NCBI GenBank assembly: GCA_002699365.1
Contig: PAAN01000034.1
Coordinates: forward strand, 1-38,532
Direction of reading: 5' to 3'
Length of the DNA: 38,532 bases
DNA from: Coraliomargarita sp.
GTDB taxonomy: Bacteria; Verrucomicrobiota; Verrucomicrobiia; Opitutales; Coraliomargaritaceae
The notes under the pieces are model-generated. The model was not told the DNA's origin and searched no databases. It saw nothing but the letters and a program-made list of their open reading frames with translations. Below are positions 8,552 through 17,903 of this stretch, in pieces (the stretch's first letter is position 1; each line of letters begins with the position of its first letter). The translations under genes and the position numbers were made by a program.

Positions 8552-10270
8552 ATGAGTATACCCGACACAGTTGAAACGATTGCAATCAATATTGACGGAG
8601 TCGATGTTCAGGTTCCAAAGGGAATTAATGCGATCGAAGCAGCTAAATTGCATGGTAAGGAGGTCCCGCATTATTGTTATCATCCTAAGCTTTCGATCGC
8701 TGGCAACTGTCGTATGTGCTTAATTGAAATGGGAATGCCTATGCGCGATCGGGCTACTGGAGATCCCGTTATGGATACCAATGGTGAGCAGAAGATCGGA
8801 TGGTCGCCTAAGCCGACGATAGGATGTTCCACCAATGTATCTCCAGGAATGCATTTACGAACTAATTCTACTATGGTCAAAGAAGCCCGTAACGGGGTCA
8901 CAGAATTTCTTCTAATTAATCATCCCCTAGATTGTCCTATCTGTGATCAGGCCGGAGAATGCCGATTACAAGAGTTCTCTGCAGACCATGGGCGTGGTGT
9001 AAGTCGCTTTATTGAGGATAAAAATGTAAAGCCAAAACGCACTCGATTAGGTCCTCGTGTAACACTTGATGATGAGCGCTGCATTTTATGTTCGCGCTGT
9101 ATACGATTCTCTCAGGAAGTTGCGAAAGACGATGTTCTTGGTTTTGTAGATCGTGGTACATACTCCACTCTGACTTGTTATCCCGGCAAAGAGTTAGCTA
9201 ATAATTATTCACTTAATACAGTAGACATCTGTCCGGTAGGTGCACTTACGAGTACTGATTTTCGCTTTAAGATGCGGGTTTGGTTTCTGAAGCGCACTAA
9301 TAGTATCTGCACAGAAAGTAGTGTTGGTTCGAATACAACGGTCTGGAGTCGTGAAGGAAAAATTTATCGTATTACCCCACGACAAAATGATGCGACTAAT
9401 GATACTTGGATGACAGATTCAGGTCGCGGACTTTTTAAAGAGACTGAGTCAGAGAATCGTATTAATGATTACACTATAGACGGAGTAAGCGAAGATATGG
9501 AAATTGTTGCTCAAACAGCAGCAGATTTATTACAGCAAGGAAAAGTAGCGCTTGTTGGTTCTGCTCACAATAGCGTTGAAGAACAATTTTATCTTAAGAA
9601 AATATCCGAGTACGCTAGCGCATCAACTAACATTATCGCAAAAACAGGTGACGGAGATGGTATATTGCTATCAGAAGACCGTACGCCAAATCTTCGCGGA
9701 GCACTTTTAAACCGGCTTATTACTGAACTGCCTAATGCTGCTGCAGATTCGATAGATTCACAGATTCAATCTGGCGCAATACAGACTCTTTTTGTCGTTA
9801 ACGAAGATCTTACAAGCTTGGGCATTTCGCAAGAATCGCTCGCCAAAGTGTCGATAATCTATTTTGGCAGTTTAGCGAATCAGACCAGTAAAGTTGCTAC
9901 AGTAGTTATTCCCACTCTGACAGTATTTGAAAAGTCTGGTTCATTAGTGAATCAGAACTTTATTTTGCAGCAATTTTTACCCGCTATACCTGGACCGAAG
10001 GGTGTTATTAGTGATGTACTGATGCTTGCTAAGATTGTAGAGAAGATGACAGGTGATACAATCGAGCCTGTTACGCTTACTATGATTTGGCAGGAATTGT
10101 CGAATACGATCGCTGAGTTTAAATCAATCACTTGGCAAAAAATAGGGGACGAGCAAGGCATACAAATCAATCCAAGGGCATTTCTAGATCTTCCATTTGT
10201 AGAGAGTAAAAATCTAAAATTCGACCCGACAGCATTCAAAGAGGCTAATAGTACTGCGTTAGAGTCTTAG
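8552..10270 (+). CDS. nuoG: NADH-quinone oxidoreductase subunit G, short form
   Basis: The 75-kDa-type subunit that passes electrons from NuoF/E toward NuoI. Cluster ligands can be read directly: N1b at Cys42, Cys53, Cys56 and Cys92; N5 at His124, Cys128, Cys131 and Cys137; N4 at Cys177, Cys180, Cys183 and Cys227. The extra N7 cluster of E. coli NuoG is not possible: only Cys253 of its pattern remains, with Ser at 256 and 260. At 572 residues it is much shorter than E. coli NuoG (about 900), because the molybdopterin-oxidoreductase-like C-terminal region is reduced. Short forms occur in other lineages, so this is probably intact. Confidence 0.96.
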   Translation: MSIPDTVETIAINIDGVDVQVPKGINAIEAAKLHGKEVPHYCYHPKLSIAGNCRMCLIEMGMPMRDRATGDPVMDTNGEQKIGWSPKPTIGCSTNVSPGMHLRTNSTMVKEARNGVTEFLLINHPLDCPICDQAGECRLQEFSADHGRGVSRFIEDKNVKPKRTRLGPRVTLDDERCILCSRCIRFSQEVAKDDVLGFVDRGTYSTLTCYPGKELANNYSLNTVDICPVGALTSTDFRFKMRVWFLKRTNSICTESSVGSNTTVWSREGKIYRITPRQNDATNDTWMTDSGRGLFKETESENRINDYTIDGVSEDMEIVAQTAADLLQQGKVALVGSAHNSVEEQFYLKKISEYASASTNIIAKTGDGDGILLSEDRTPNLRGALLNRLITELPNAAADSIDSQIQSGAIQTLFVVNEDLTSLGISQESLAKVSIIYFGSLANQTSKVATVVIPTLTVFEKSGSLVNQNFILQQFLPAIPGPKGVISDVLMLAKIVEKMTGDTIEPVTLTMIWQELSNTIAEFKSITWQKIGDEQGIQINPRAFLDLPFVESKNLKFDPTAFKEANSTALES

Positions 10271-10281
10271 CAAAGTTAGAT

Positions 10282-11388
10282 ATGAACTTAATAAGTAATT
10301 ATTTACCATTATTCATTCCAGTTGTTTATGCGCTGCTGATGGTTTCTGTATTTATGGGTTTATGTAGTTACTCAGTCTTAGCAGAGCGTAAAGTATGTAG
10401 CTGGATTCAGCGAAGAGTCGGCCCCAACAGAACGCGACTACCGCTTATAGGCAATATCCCAATCATTGGTAATATACTGACCGGTTTGGGTATATTTCAG
10501 CCAGCTGCCGATGGATTAAAGTTTCTTTTTAAGGAAGAAATCACTCCTGGGCATGTAAAAGTTGGTTATTATTATTTAGCTCCTATTGTAGCGCTCACCC
10601 CAGCTTTGACAACAATGGTAGTACTGCCTTTTGGGCGATATGTGGATAGTTCTGGTAATATTCAGCCTCTTGCATTGGCAAATATAGATGTGGGATTCTT
10701 GTTTATTTTAGCCATATCTTCACTGGGCGTTTATGGAATTGTACTCGCTGGATGGGCATCAAATTCAAAATATCCTTTTTTAGGGGCTATTCGCTCTTCG
10801 GCCCAAATGATTTCATATGAGTTAGCTATGGGTTTAGCAATCTTGCCGGTTTTCATGTGGTCCGCGGCACCAGGATCGGAGTATGGGATGAGTCTTTTTG
10901 GAGTAGTACAGTCGCAACAGGGCTTGTGGCTTGGCATATGGCAACCACTTTCCGCACTCATTTTTCTGGTTGCTTTATTTGCAGAGACCAATCGCTTGCC
11001 ATTTGATATGGCTGAGTCGGAGACTGACTTAGTTGGCGGATTTCATACCGAGTACGGAGCATTTAAGTTCGGTTTATTTTTTGTTGCTGAATATGCACAC
11101 ATTATAATGGGCTCCGGGATTTTTGTACTATTATTTGCTGGTGGGTGGCATTTTATTCCTGGATTTGCTGATCCATGGCCTGATGGTTATTTGGGTGCCT
11201 TACTCTCCATGTTATGGTTTATGGGTAAAGTTTGCCTCATGATTTTTTTCTTTATTTGGATACGTTGGACCCTCCCGCGTTTTCGATATGATCAAGTGAT
11301 GGCACTAGGATGGAAAATTCTGCTGCCACTAGCGATTGGTAATCTGGTATTTAACACTTTGGTAATCGCTATAATTGATACCTTTTAA
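10282..11388 (+). CDS. nuoH: NADH-quinone oxidoreductase subunit H
   Basis: Membrane subunit (ND1 type) that joins the peripheral arm to the membrane arm and forms part of the quinone channel; 368 residues and about 8-9 helices. Typical blocks are ERKVCSWIQRRVGPNR, FQPAADGLKFLFKEE, and the charged loop ETNRLPFDMAESETDLVGGF followed by HTEYGAFKFGLFFVAEYAH. The gene lies 11 bases after nuoG and 12 bases before nuoI. Confidence 0.98.
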   Translation: MNLISNYLPLFIPVVYALLMVSVFMGLCSYSVLAERKVCSWIQRRVGPNRTRLPLIGNIPIIGNILTGLGIFQPAADGLKFLFKEEITPGHVKVGYYYLAPIVALTPALTTMVVLPFGRYVDSSGNIQPLALANIDVGFLFILAISSLGVYGIVLAGWASNSKYPFLGAIRSSAQMISYELAMGLAILPVFMWSAAPGSEYGMSLFGVVQSQQGLWLGIWQPLSALIFLVALFAETNRLPFDMAESETDLVGGFHTEYGAFKFGLFFVAEYAHIIMGSGIFVLLFAGGWHFIPGFADPWPDGYLGALLSMLWFMGKVCLMIFFFIWIRWTLPRFRYDQVMALGWKILLPLAIGNLVFNTLVIAIIDTF

Positions 11389-11400
11389 TCGTATATTTTT

Positions 11401-11952
11401 ATGGCTAAAACTAAAGTTATAGAACGCAAAGCCCTAACATGGGCGGAAAGGACGTATCTTCCTCAAATTCTAACAGGACTGAAAACGACGCTCTCTAATA
11501 TGCTAAAGAAGCCGATCACTTTGCAGTACCCTGAAGAAAGGCCGGTTATTCCTGATGATTATCGAGGAGTGCCGACTCTAGTAAAGGATCCTCATGGCCG
11601 AGAAAAATGCGTTTCCTGCCAACTATGTGAATTTGTTTGTCCACCTAAGGCCATTCGAATTACGCCCGGTGAAGTTGACGTGGATAATGAACCGGAACGC
11701 GCTCACGTTGAGAAGGCTCCTAAAGAATTTGATATTAATATGCTGCGTTGTATTTATTGTGGACTTTGCCAAGAGGTTTGCCCTGAGGAAGCAATCTTTT
11801 TACAGGATGTTTTTTCGCTTTCTGGTTATAGCCGCGATGAAATGATTAACAAGAAAGAGAAGCTTTATGAATTAGGCGGGACCCTACCAGATCAGCACTT
11901 TAAGTGGGATAAGAAGAAGTCTGCCGAAGCATTAGGCAACTCAGACCATTAA
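11401..11952 (+). CDS. nuoI: NADH-quinone oxidoreductase subunit I
   Basis: The 23-kDa-type ferredoxin-like subunit carrying clusters N6a and N6b. Two complete CxxCxxCxxxCP motifs are present: Cys70/73/76/80 and Cys117/120/123/127, each cross-completing the two [4Fe-4S] clusters. Length is 183 residues. The N-terminal half of about 60 residues is an amphipathic leader that anchors it to NuoH in the family. It lies six bases ahead of nuoJ. Confidence 0.97.
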   Translation: MAKTKVIERKALTWAERTYLPQILTGLKTTLSNMLKKPITLQYPEERPVIPDDYRGVPTLVKDPHGREKCVSCQLCEFVCPPKAIRITPGEVDVDNEPERAHVEKAPKEFDINMLRCIYCGLCQEVCPEEAIFLQDVFSLSGYSRDEMINKKEKLYELGGTLPDQHFKWDKKKSAEALGNSDH

Positions 11953-11958
11953 TTACTC

Positions 11959-12540
11959 ATGCTCGACATATTATTTTATATTGTATCGGCGTTTACACTA
12001 ATTGCAGCTTTGCTCATGGTAATGAGTCCTAATGCTGTAAATGGTGCTATGTGTATGATTGCTGCTTTCGTTGGAACTGCCGCATTATTTATCTTATTAG
12101 AGGCCTACTTTTTGGCAATTCTGCAAGTATTAGTCTACGCAGGTGCTGTAATGGTATTATTCCTCTTTATTATTATGCTTTTGAACGTAGAAGAGATAGA
12201 GCCGAGTAACCGTAAGAGTATGCGCTCAAATTTCCTTGCTGTACTAAGTTTTATAATTGTATCAGGTCTGATGATTTCTGCGTTCTCAGGAGAATATTTG
12301 CCAGAACCAGAATTACTTCCGGTAGCAGCTAATCCTGATGGTAGTGTAGTCTCTAAAATTCCTTTTACTACGTCTTCTAAATCATTTGGATACAGTTTAT
12401 TCTCTAAGTATATGCTGCCGTTTCAGGTTACTGGATTTTTGCTATTATCTGGCATGATTGGAGTTATTGTCATTAGCAAGAAATCAACCGAACAACTCGA
12501 AGCAGAAGCGTTGCTAGAGAAGGAAAGGGATGCTTCATGA
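11959..12540 (+). CDS. nuoJ: NADH-quinone oxidoreductase subunit J
   Basis: Membrane-arm subunit (ND6 type), 193 residues with about five helices. The third-helix signature [20 protein letters not shown], containing the conserved pi-bulge region, is clear. The C-terminal helix ([19 protein letters not shown]) is followed by a charged tail. Its stop overlaps the nuoK start in ATGA, so translation is likely coupled. Confidence 0.96.
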   Translation: MLDILFYIVSAFTLIAALLMVMSPNAVNGAMCMIAAFVGTAALFILLEAYFLAILQVLVYAGAVMVLFLFIIMLLNVEEIEPSNRKSMRSNFLAVLSFIIVSGLMISAFSGEYLPEPELLPVAANPDGSVVSKIPFTTSSKSFGYSLFSKYMLPFQVTGFLLLSGMIGVIVISKKSTEQLEAEALLEKERDAS

Positions 12541-12842
12541 CAATCGGCCTTAATGCATTTCTAATGGTTTCTGGCCTACTTTTTTCCATTGGTATTTTTG
12601 GAGTTATTTTGCGTAAAAATACGCTGGTTATTTATATGTCATTAGAGCTTATGTTGAACGCGGTTAATTTAGCGCTTGTCTCATTCTCTCGTTATAACGC
12701 TACGATGGATGGAAATATTTTTGTTTTTTTCATTATTACTGTTGCCGCTGCTGAGGTAGCTGTTGGCCTTGCAATCGTGGTTGCTCTGTATCGCCGTCGT
12801 CAATCGGTTATGGTTGACGAAATTAATGCTTTGAGTCGCTAA
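12537..12842 (+). CDS. nuoK: NADH-quinone oxidoreductase subunit K
   Basis: Small membrane-arm subunit (ND4L type), 101 residues and three helices. The two membrane glutamates needed for proton transfer are present: Glu37 in [11 protein letters not shown] and Glu73 in [12 protein letters not shown]. The start overlaps nuoJ by four bases and nuoL follows after four bases. Confidence 0.97.
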   Translation: MTIGLNAFLMVSGLLFSIGIFGVILRKNTLVIYMSLELMLNAVNLALVSFSRYNATMDGNIFVFFIITVAAAEVAVGLAIVVALYRRRQSVMVDEINALSR

Positions 12843-12846
12843 GATT

Positions 12847-14697
12847 ATGACTGCCACACAGATACTTATCGCTTTATTGCTAACGCCGTTGGTGACTGCT
12901 ACTTTTATAGCATTATTTATGCGCCGATTAGGTGCAATAGCCTCATATTTTTCTGTAACTGCTGCAGGACTTATTTGCATATTTAGTGTGCTAGCTATTG
13001 GGCATTTTGATGGTTCTACAATTGCTGTTTCTTGGGATTGGTTACGATTTGGGACTTTTGAGGTGCAGATTGGATTTCTCTTTGATAGTATAGCAGCGAC
13101 TATGCTCACGATGGTCGCTTTTGTGGGTTTTTTAATTCATATCTTTAGTTTAGGGTATATGCAGTCGGATACGGCCAAAGCACGATTTTTTGGTGGGCTA
13201 TCAATTTTTATGTTTTCCATGCTGGGTATTATACTCGCTGATAATTTGATCATGATTTTTGTTTTTTGGGAACTAGTTGGATTTAGTTCTTATATGTTGA
13301 TCGGCCATTATTTAGATACCGAAGAGGCCAAAGAAGCATCCAAAAAAGCATTTATAGTTAATCGTATTGGAGATCTTGGGTTCTTGGTTGGAATCGTTTA
13401 TGCTTACTGGCATTTTGGTACCGTTAATCTACCTAAACTAGAGGCTTTAGTTACTGCGCAGCCTGATTTAATTAATGCAACAATAGCTGCCTTTTTAATG
13501 TGTGGTTTTATTGGTAAATCGGCTCAGTTCCCACTGCATGTTTGGCTTCCGGATGCCATGGCAGGGCCCACTCCTGTTTCAGCGCTCATTCATGCAGCAA
13601 CAATGGTTGCTGCGGGGGTCTATTTCTTAATCAGGATTGTCTTTTTGTTTCCAGTAGAGGTGCTCGATTTTATTTCCTACCTTGGTGCAACTGTAGCTGT
13701 TTACGCAGGATTTTGTGCATACGCGCAGCACGATATTAAGAAGATCCTCGCTTACTCAACACTATCTCAGCTTGGTTACATGGCTACGGCATTTGGGCTT
13801 GGTTACCCAGGAGTTGCGTTCTTCCATTTAATCACTCATGCGTTTTTTAAAGCGCTACTTTTTTTAGGGGCTGGTTCAGTTATTCATGGTTGTCACCATG
13901 AACAGAATATTTTCAAGATGGGTGGTTTGATCAAGCGTATGCCTGTGACCTCGATAACTTTTGCAATCGGACTTATGGCTCTGTGTGGAGTATATGGAAT
14001 GTCTGGTTTCTACTCTAAAGATGCAATTTTGATAGCTAGTGGACTTACTAATACACCGATATTTGTATTACTTATAATAGGCGCATTTTTAACTGCTGGC
14101 TACATGGGACGTTTGTTCTGGATTGCATTTCTCGGAACGCCCAATTCTGAAGCGGCATCACATGCAAAAGAAAGCCCACTGACTTTACTGCTTCCTTTAG
14201 TCATTCTTGCTATGCTCTCAATTACAGGAGGATTGTTGCAATTATGGCCTGACTCATTAGGCGGGTTGATTCGATATGATGTAGACCACTTGCACCATGC
14301 AGAGCAGTATGATGCGATGCACTATTTTGTCCTCAAGCTTGGGACTGCTGCATGGATTATAGGTCTTTTAGCAGCGCTATTTTTCTATCGAGTTGGCGCT
14401 AGCGAGGATCGTTTAAAGAAAAATTTTCTACCAATTTTCCAATTCTTGCATGCAAAACTTTGGTTTGATGAGATATATAACTTTTACGTAGCTAATGTGC
14501 AGCAACGTGTAGCTCGTCTTCTTAATTTTCTAGATTTACTCTTGATTGAGGGCTTATTGATTAGGGGTAGTGCTGGCGCCATTAGTCTGCTGGGTATGTT
14601 TGCTCGATCTGTACACGTTGGGAATTTACACAGTTATGTTTATTGGTTCTTAGCAGGAATGTTACTTCTGTGGCTTGCTTGTTTTGGTCTCTTCTAA
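12847..14697 (+). CDS. nuoL: NADH-quinone oxidoreductase subunit L
   Basis: Distal antiporter-like proton-pumping subunit (ND5 type), 616 residues. The channel Glu lies in FVFWELVGFSSYMLIGHY, the key Lys in IGKSAQFPLHVWLPDAMAGP, and the discontinuous helix around PTPVSALIHAATMVAAG is typical. HAFFKALLFLGAGSVIHG is the second half-channel block. The C-terminal approximately 100 residues contain the long lateral helix region and a final membrane anchor (WFLAGMLLLWLACFGLF), so the protein looks complete. Confidence 0.97.
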   Translation: MTATQILIALLLTPLVTATFIALFMRRLGAIASYFSVTAAGLICIFSVLAIGHFDGSTIAVSWDWLRFGTFEVQIGFLFDSIAATMLTMVAFVGFLIHIFSLGYMQSDTAKARFFGGLSIFMFSMLGIILADNLIMIFVFWELVGFSSYMLIGHYLDTEEAKEASKKAFIVNRIGDLGFLVGIVYAYWHFGTVNLPKLEALVTAQPDLINATIAAFLMCGFIGKSAQFPLHVWLPDAMAGPTPVSALIHAATMVAAGVYFLIRIVFLFPVEVLDFISYLGATVAVYAGFCAYAQHDIKKILAYSTLSQLGYMATAFGLGYPGVAFFHLITHAFFKALLFLGAGSVIHGCHHEQNIFKMGGLIKRMPVTSITFAIGLMALCGVYGMSGFYSKDAILIASGLTNTPIFVLLIIGAFLTAGYMGRLFWIAFLGTPNSEAASHAKESPLTLLLPLVILAMLSITGGLLQLWPDSLGGLIRYDVDHLHHAEQYDAMHYFVLKLGTAAWIIGLLAALFFYRVGASEDRLKKNFLPIFQFLHAKLWFDEIYNFYVANVQQRVARLLNFLDLLLIEGLLIRGSAGAISLLGMFARSVHVGNLHSYVYWFLAGMLLLWLACFGLF

Positions 14698-14722
14698 TTA
14701 ACCGATTGGCTACCAAAATATT

Positions 14723-16309
14723 ATGAGTACTTTCGACCTAGATTCATTGCTTTTACTTTCCTCTATACTATTGCCTTTGATAGTAGGGGCATTCTTGCTT
14801 TTTGGGGCTTTCCTAAATAAAGCAACTAGATGTTGGATAAGTGCCTTAGGCTTCGGTTGGCCACTTACTGTGGCCGTGTTACTAGCCTGCTTTTTTGAGG
14901 AAAATATAGGTGCTTACAATTATGAACTATGTCTGCCGACAGGGCTTCAATCGATTGGTATTTACTTACATTTAGGTCTCAATGCGGTCTCAATGCCACT
15001 TTTCTTATTAGCAGGTATTGTAGGTTTTTCTGCAGGATTATACGCGATTTTTTCACAAGTAGACCGACCGCATTTATACTTGGCACTACTCTTATTTATG
15101 CTCTCTGGTTTGCTAGGTACATTTGCTTCAGTTGATGTATTTTTCTTTTATTTTTTCCATGAGTTCGCACTTATCCCGACTTTTATTATGATTGGAATAT
15201 GGGGAGGGTCTAATCGCCGTAGTGTAGCATTGCAGATGACGATTTATCTTACGCTAGGAGCTATGCTTTCTTTATTAGGATTAATTGCACTCTATATAGC
15301 TAGCGGAGCGCAGTCATTTTCATTGCCCGAGCTACGTAGTTATTTAGCCGCAAATCCTTTGAGTCAGACAGTGCAGAATAATGTCTATGGTTTATTACTC
15401 TTTGGTTTTGGAATTTTAGTTTCATTATTTCCGTTTCATAGTTGGGCGCCAAAGGGATATGCCTCAGCTCCAACTGGAGCTGCCATGTTACATGCTGGAG
15501 TGCTCAAGAAATTTGGGCTTTATGGGCTTTTGCAACTGGGATGGCCACTATTACCATTAGGTGCAGTGCATTGGTTGCCTTGGATTATTTGGCTTGCTCT
15601 TGCCAATATTCTAATAATTGGCCTTATTACCATTGCGCAGCGTGATCTTAAATTAATGGTAGGCTATAGTTCAGTGATGCATATGGGTTATGCATTTCTT
15701 GGAATTGCCACTTTTTCCGTTGTTGGTGCTGGCGGAGTCTTGCTATTGTTACTCGCTCACGGGCTTTCGGTCGCCTTACTGTTCCTGCTTTCTACTTGTA
15801 TCTATCAGCGTAGTTTGACCTTAGATATGCAGCAGATGGGAGGTCTTGCCACTAAAGCACCTGTGTTGGCAGCATTTTTTATCGCCGCCACCATGGCAAG
15901 TATTGGTTTACCAGGCTTTGGTAACTTCTGGGGAGAGTTTACTATATTTGTTGCATTGGCAGAAGATGTCTCAACTCGGTGGGTCGTTTTTCCTGCCGCC
16001 ATTGGTATTATAATAGCAGCTATTTATGGCTTACGCGCTTCGGCTAATATATTTTTTGGACAGCCAAGTAGTGGATTTACTGAGCGTTTACAGTCTGGTA
16101 CGATTCGCGACCTAGAGCTCCATGAAAAGCTACCAGCAACAATCTTAATTATTGCTTTAGTTGTCTTGGGTATATTCCCACGAGTAGTTTCAGACGCTGC
16201 CAATGATGAACTTTCTGCTTCGTACTCATTATCAAGTGAGAGTCGATTCCCAGAAATTCTGCTAGAGAGCCCAATAAATAAAATTCAATTGGAGGAGACC
16301 CACAAATGA
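14723..16309 (+). CDS. nuoM: NADH-quinone oxidoreductase subunit M
   Basis: Middle antiporter-like proton-pumping subunit (ND4 type), 528 residues, about 14 helices. The channel Glu is in FFHEFALIPTFIMIGIWGG. The block PFHSWAPKGYASAPTGAAM replaces the more common PFHxWLPDAHxxAPT; the following LHAGVLKKFGLYGL keeps the functional Lys. The residues after helix 14 (about 60) form a soluble tail ending in ETHK. A 25-base gap from nuoL is the largest inside the operon. The stop overlaps nuoN by four bases. Confidence 0.96.
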   Translation: MSTFDLDSLLLLSSILLPLIVGAFLLFGAFLNKATRCWISALGFGWPLTVAVLLACFFEENIGAYNYELCLPTGLQSIGIYLHLGLNAVSMPLFLLAGIVGFSAGLYAIFSQVDRPHLYLALLLFMLSGLLGTFASVDVFFFYFFHEFALIPTFIMIGIWGGSNRRSVALQMTIYLTLGAMLSLLGLIALYIASGAQSFSLPELRSYLAANPLSQTVQNNVYGLLLFGFGILVSLFPFHSWAPKGYASAPTGAAMLHAGVLKKFGLYGLLQLGWPLLPLGAVHWLPWIIWLALANILIIGLITIAQRDLKLMVGYSSVMHMGYAFLGIATFSVVGAGGVLLLLLAHGLSVALLFLLSTCIYQRSLTLDMQQMGGLATKAPVLAAFFIAATMASIGLPGFGNFWGEFTIFVALAEDVSTRWVVFPAAIGIIIAAIYGLRASANIFFGQPSSGFTERLQSGTIRDLELHEKLPATILIIALVVLGIFPRVVSDAANDELSASYSLSSESRFPEILLESPINKIQLEETHK

Positions 16310-17811
16310 ATGATCTACTGATTGATTTTTTGCGCGGGTTCACTAACTCAAATGATTGGTCTGCGCTACTGCCAGAAGTGCTACTTGCTTTGCTTGCTCT
16401 AGTGATCTTGGTGGCTGATATTGTTTTACCAAAAGGTAAATGCAATTGGATTTACTGGGTATCAATCGTTGGGCAACTCGCTATTCTAGTTTTGATTGGT
16501 AGTACTTTTGCAATAGTTACTCAGCCAGATTCGAATGTCTTGTTTGGCGGACTTATTGAGCAAACCTCCAGTTCTCAATGGATGCGGGGCTTCTTCTCAT
16601 TAAGCGCATTATTTATTACTTATATAGGAAGAATTTATCTCTCTAAGCATACTTTAGCCCATACAGAATTTTATCATTTAGTTTTAATAGTAGCAGCTGG
16701 TATGATGCTTTTGGTTCAAAGTAGTCATTTTATAATGCTGTTTGTCGCTCTGGAGACTGTGACGGTGGCTTTTTATGTGCTTGTTGCCTACGGACGTACA
16801 AGTTCTCTATCTTTAGAAGCGGGTCTTAAATACTTAATCTTAGGGGCAATGAGTTCTGCACTTTTGCTTTTCGGTATTGTTTTATTGTATGGAGTCGCAG
16901 GCAATCCATTGCTCAGTGGTGCTACTGGGGATTCTTTAAATTATAATCAGTTATCTACATTCATTGAGCTAAATGCATCCAATTTATTAGTGCAGTTGGG
17001 GGCTTTATTGGTTTTAGCCGGATTGTTTTTTAAGATAGGCGCATTTCCTTTCCAGATCTGGGTGCCCGATGTATATCAAGGTTCTCCTACGCCTGTAACT
17101 GCTTACCTTGCGGTTGCTTCTAAAGCGGCTGGTTTTAGTGTTTTATTAGTCTTAGTTAATGGGCCGTTTCTTCCACTTAGCGAGATCCTTATACCTGTAT
17201 TATCAGTAATCGCTGGAGCGACGATTTTATTTGGTAATATTGCAGCGACATCACAGCGAAATGTTAAGCGCCTAATGGGACTCTCTGGAATTGCGCATGC
17301 AGGCTATTTGCTTGTGGGTGTGGTTGCTTCACTTGTGGTTCCATGGGCCTATTACGCTGTATTATTTTACCTCTTTAATTACCTATTCGCTTCATTTGCA
17401 GTATTTGGGGTCATGGCAATTACAGCTGATTCTTGTGATGCTAATCAGCAGTTGGATGATTATCGAGATCTCGGGCGCACACAGCCATTTCTTGGTGGCG
17501 TGCTCGCTTTTGGTCTAGGTTCTTTGGCTGGAATACCTCCACTTGGTGGATTTATTGCTAAACTTTTTCTCTTATTCGCTGCTTTTGAGGCTGGATTGTA
17601 CAGTCTGCTATTCATTTCTATATGTGGAGTCGTTATATCTATCTACTATTATTTTGCATGGATACGAGAGGTCTTCTTCTCGGTAGAAAGTAGCGACCAA
17701 AATAACCGTACTGTAGAATTTTCAACTGCAGACAGTGTAGTACTAGCAATTATTGTAGTAGCTATTGTACTAGTAGGGGTTTACCCAGGTGTGCTTCCTC
17801 TAATGCAATAA
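16306..17811 (+). CDS. nuoN: NADH-quinone oxidoreductase subunit N
   Basis: Proximal antiporter-like proton-pumping subunit (ND2 type), 501 residues. Recognised by FVALETVTVAFYVLVAYGR with the channel Glu, the Lys in FFKIGAFPFQIWVPDVYQG, and SPTPVTAYLAVASKAAGF. A clear Shine-Dalgarno GGAGG (16291-16295) lies 10 bases before the ATG inside the end of nuoM, one of few strong ones in the window. It is the last nuo gene; metY converges on it. Confidence 0.97.
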   Translation: MNDLLIDFLRGFTNSNDWSALLPEVLLALLALVILVADIVLPKGKCNWIYWVSIVGQLAILVLIGSTFAIVTQPDSNVLFGGLIEQTSSSQWMRGFFSLSALFITYIGRIYLSKHTLAHTEFYHLVLIVAAGMMLLVQSSHFIMLFVALETVTVAFYVLVAYGRTSSLSLEAGLKYLILGAMSSALLLFGIVLLYGVAGNPLLSGATGDSLNYNQLSTFIELNASNLLVQLGALLVLAGLFFKIGAFPFQIWVPDVYQGSPTPVTAYLAVASKAAGFSVLLVLVNGPFLPLSEILIPVLSVIAGATILFGNIAATSQRNVKRLMGLSGIAHAGYLLVGVVASLVVPWAYYAVLFYLFNYLFASFAVFGVMAITADSCDANQQLDDYRDLGRTQPFLGGVLAFGLGSLAGIPPLGGFIAKLFLLFAAFEAGLYSLLFISICGVVISIYYYFAWIREVFFSVESSDQNNRTVEFSTADSVVLAIIVVAIVLVGVYPGVLPLMQ

Positions 17812-17834
17812 GCTTGGTTAACAAATTCATGCAT

Positions 17835-17889
17835 GCTCCTCTATTTTAAGTTACACTGAAAAGAGAGGAGCCCATTATTTGGGCCCCTC
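17835..17889. terminator. Convergent hairpins between nuoN and metY
   Basis: Two overlapping hairpins are possible. GCTCCTCT (17835-17842) pairs perfectly with AGAGGAGC (17864-17871). Alternatively GAGGAGCCC (17865-17873) pairs with GGGCCCCTC (17881-17889) with one mismatch around ATTATTT. Read on the minus strand, the second stem is followed by a weak T-rich stretch (CTCTTTTC), fitting a metY terminator. There is no T run for nuo. Confidence 0.5.
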
Positions 17890-17903
17890 ATTAATAAACC
17901 TAT

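Noticed and set aside
12681..13109. 142-residue minus-strand frame opposite nuoK/nuoL
   Set aside because: Antisense to two secure complex I genes; composition is a mirror of membrane-protein codons.
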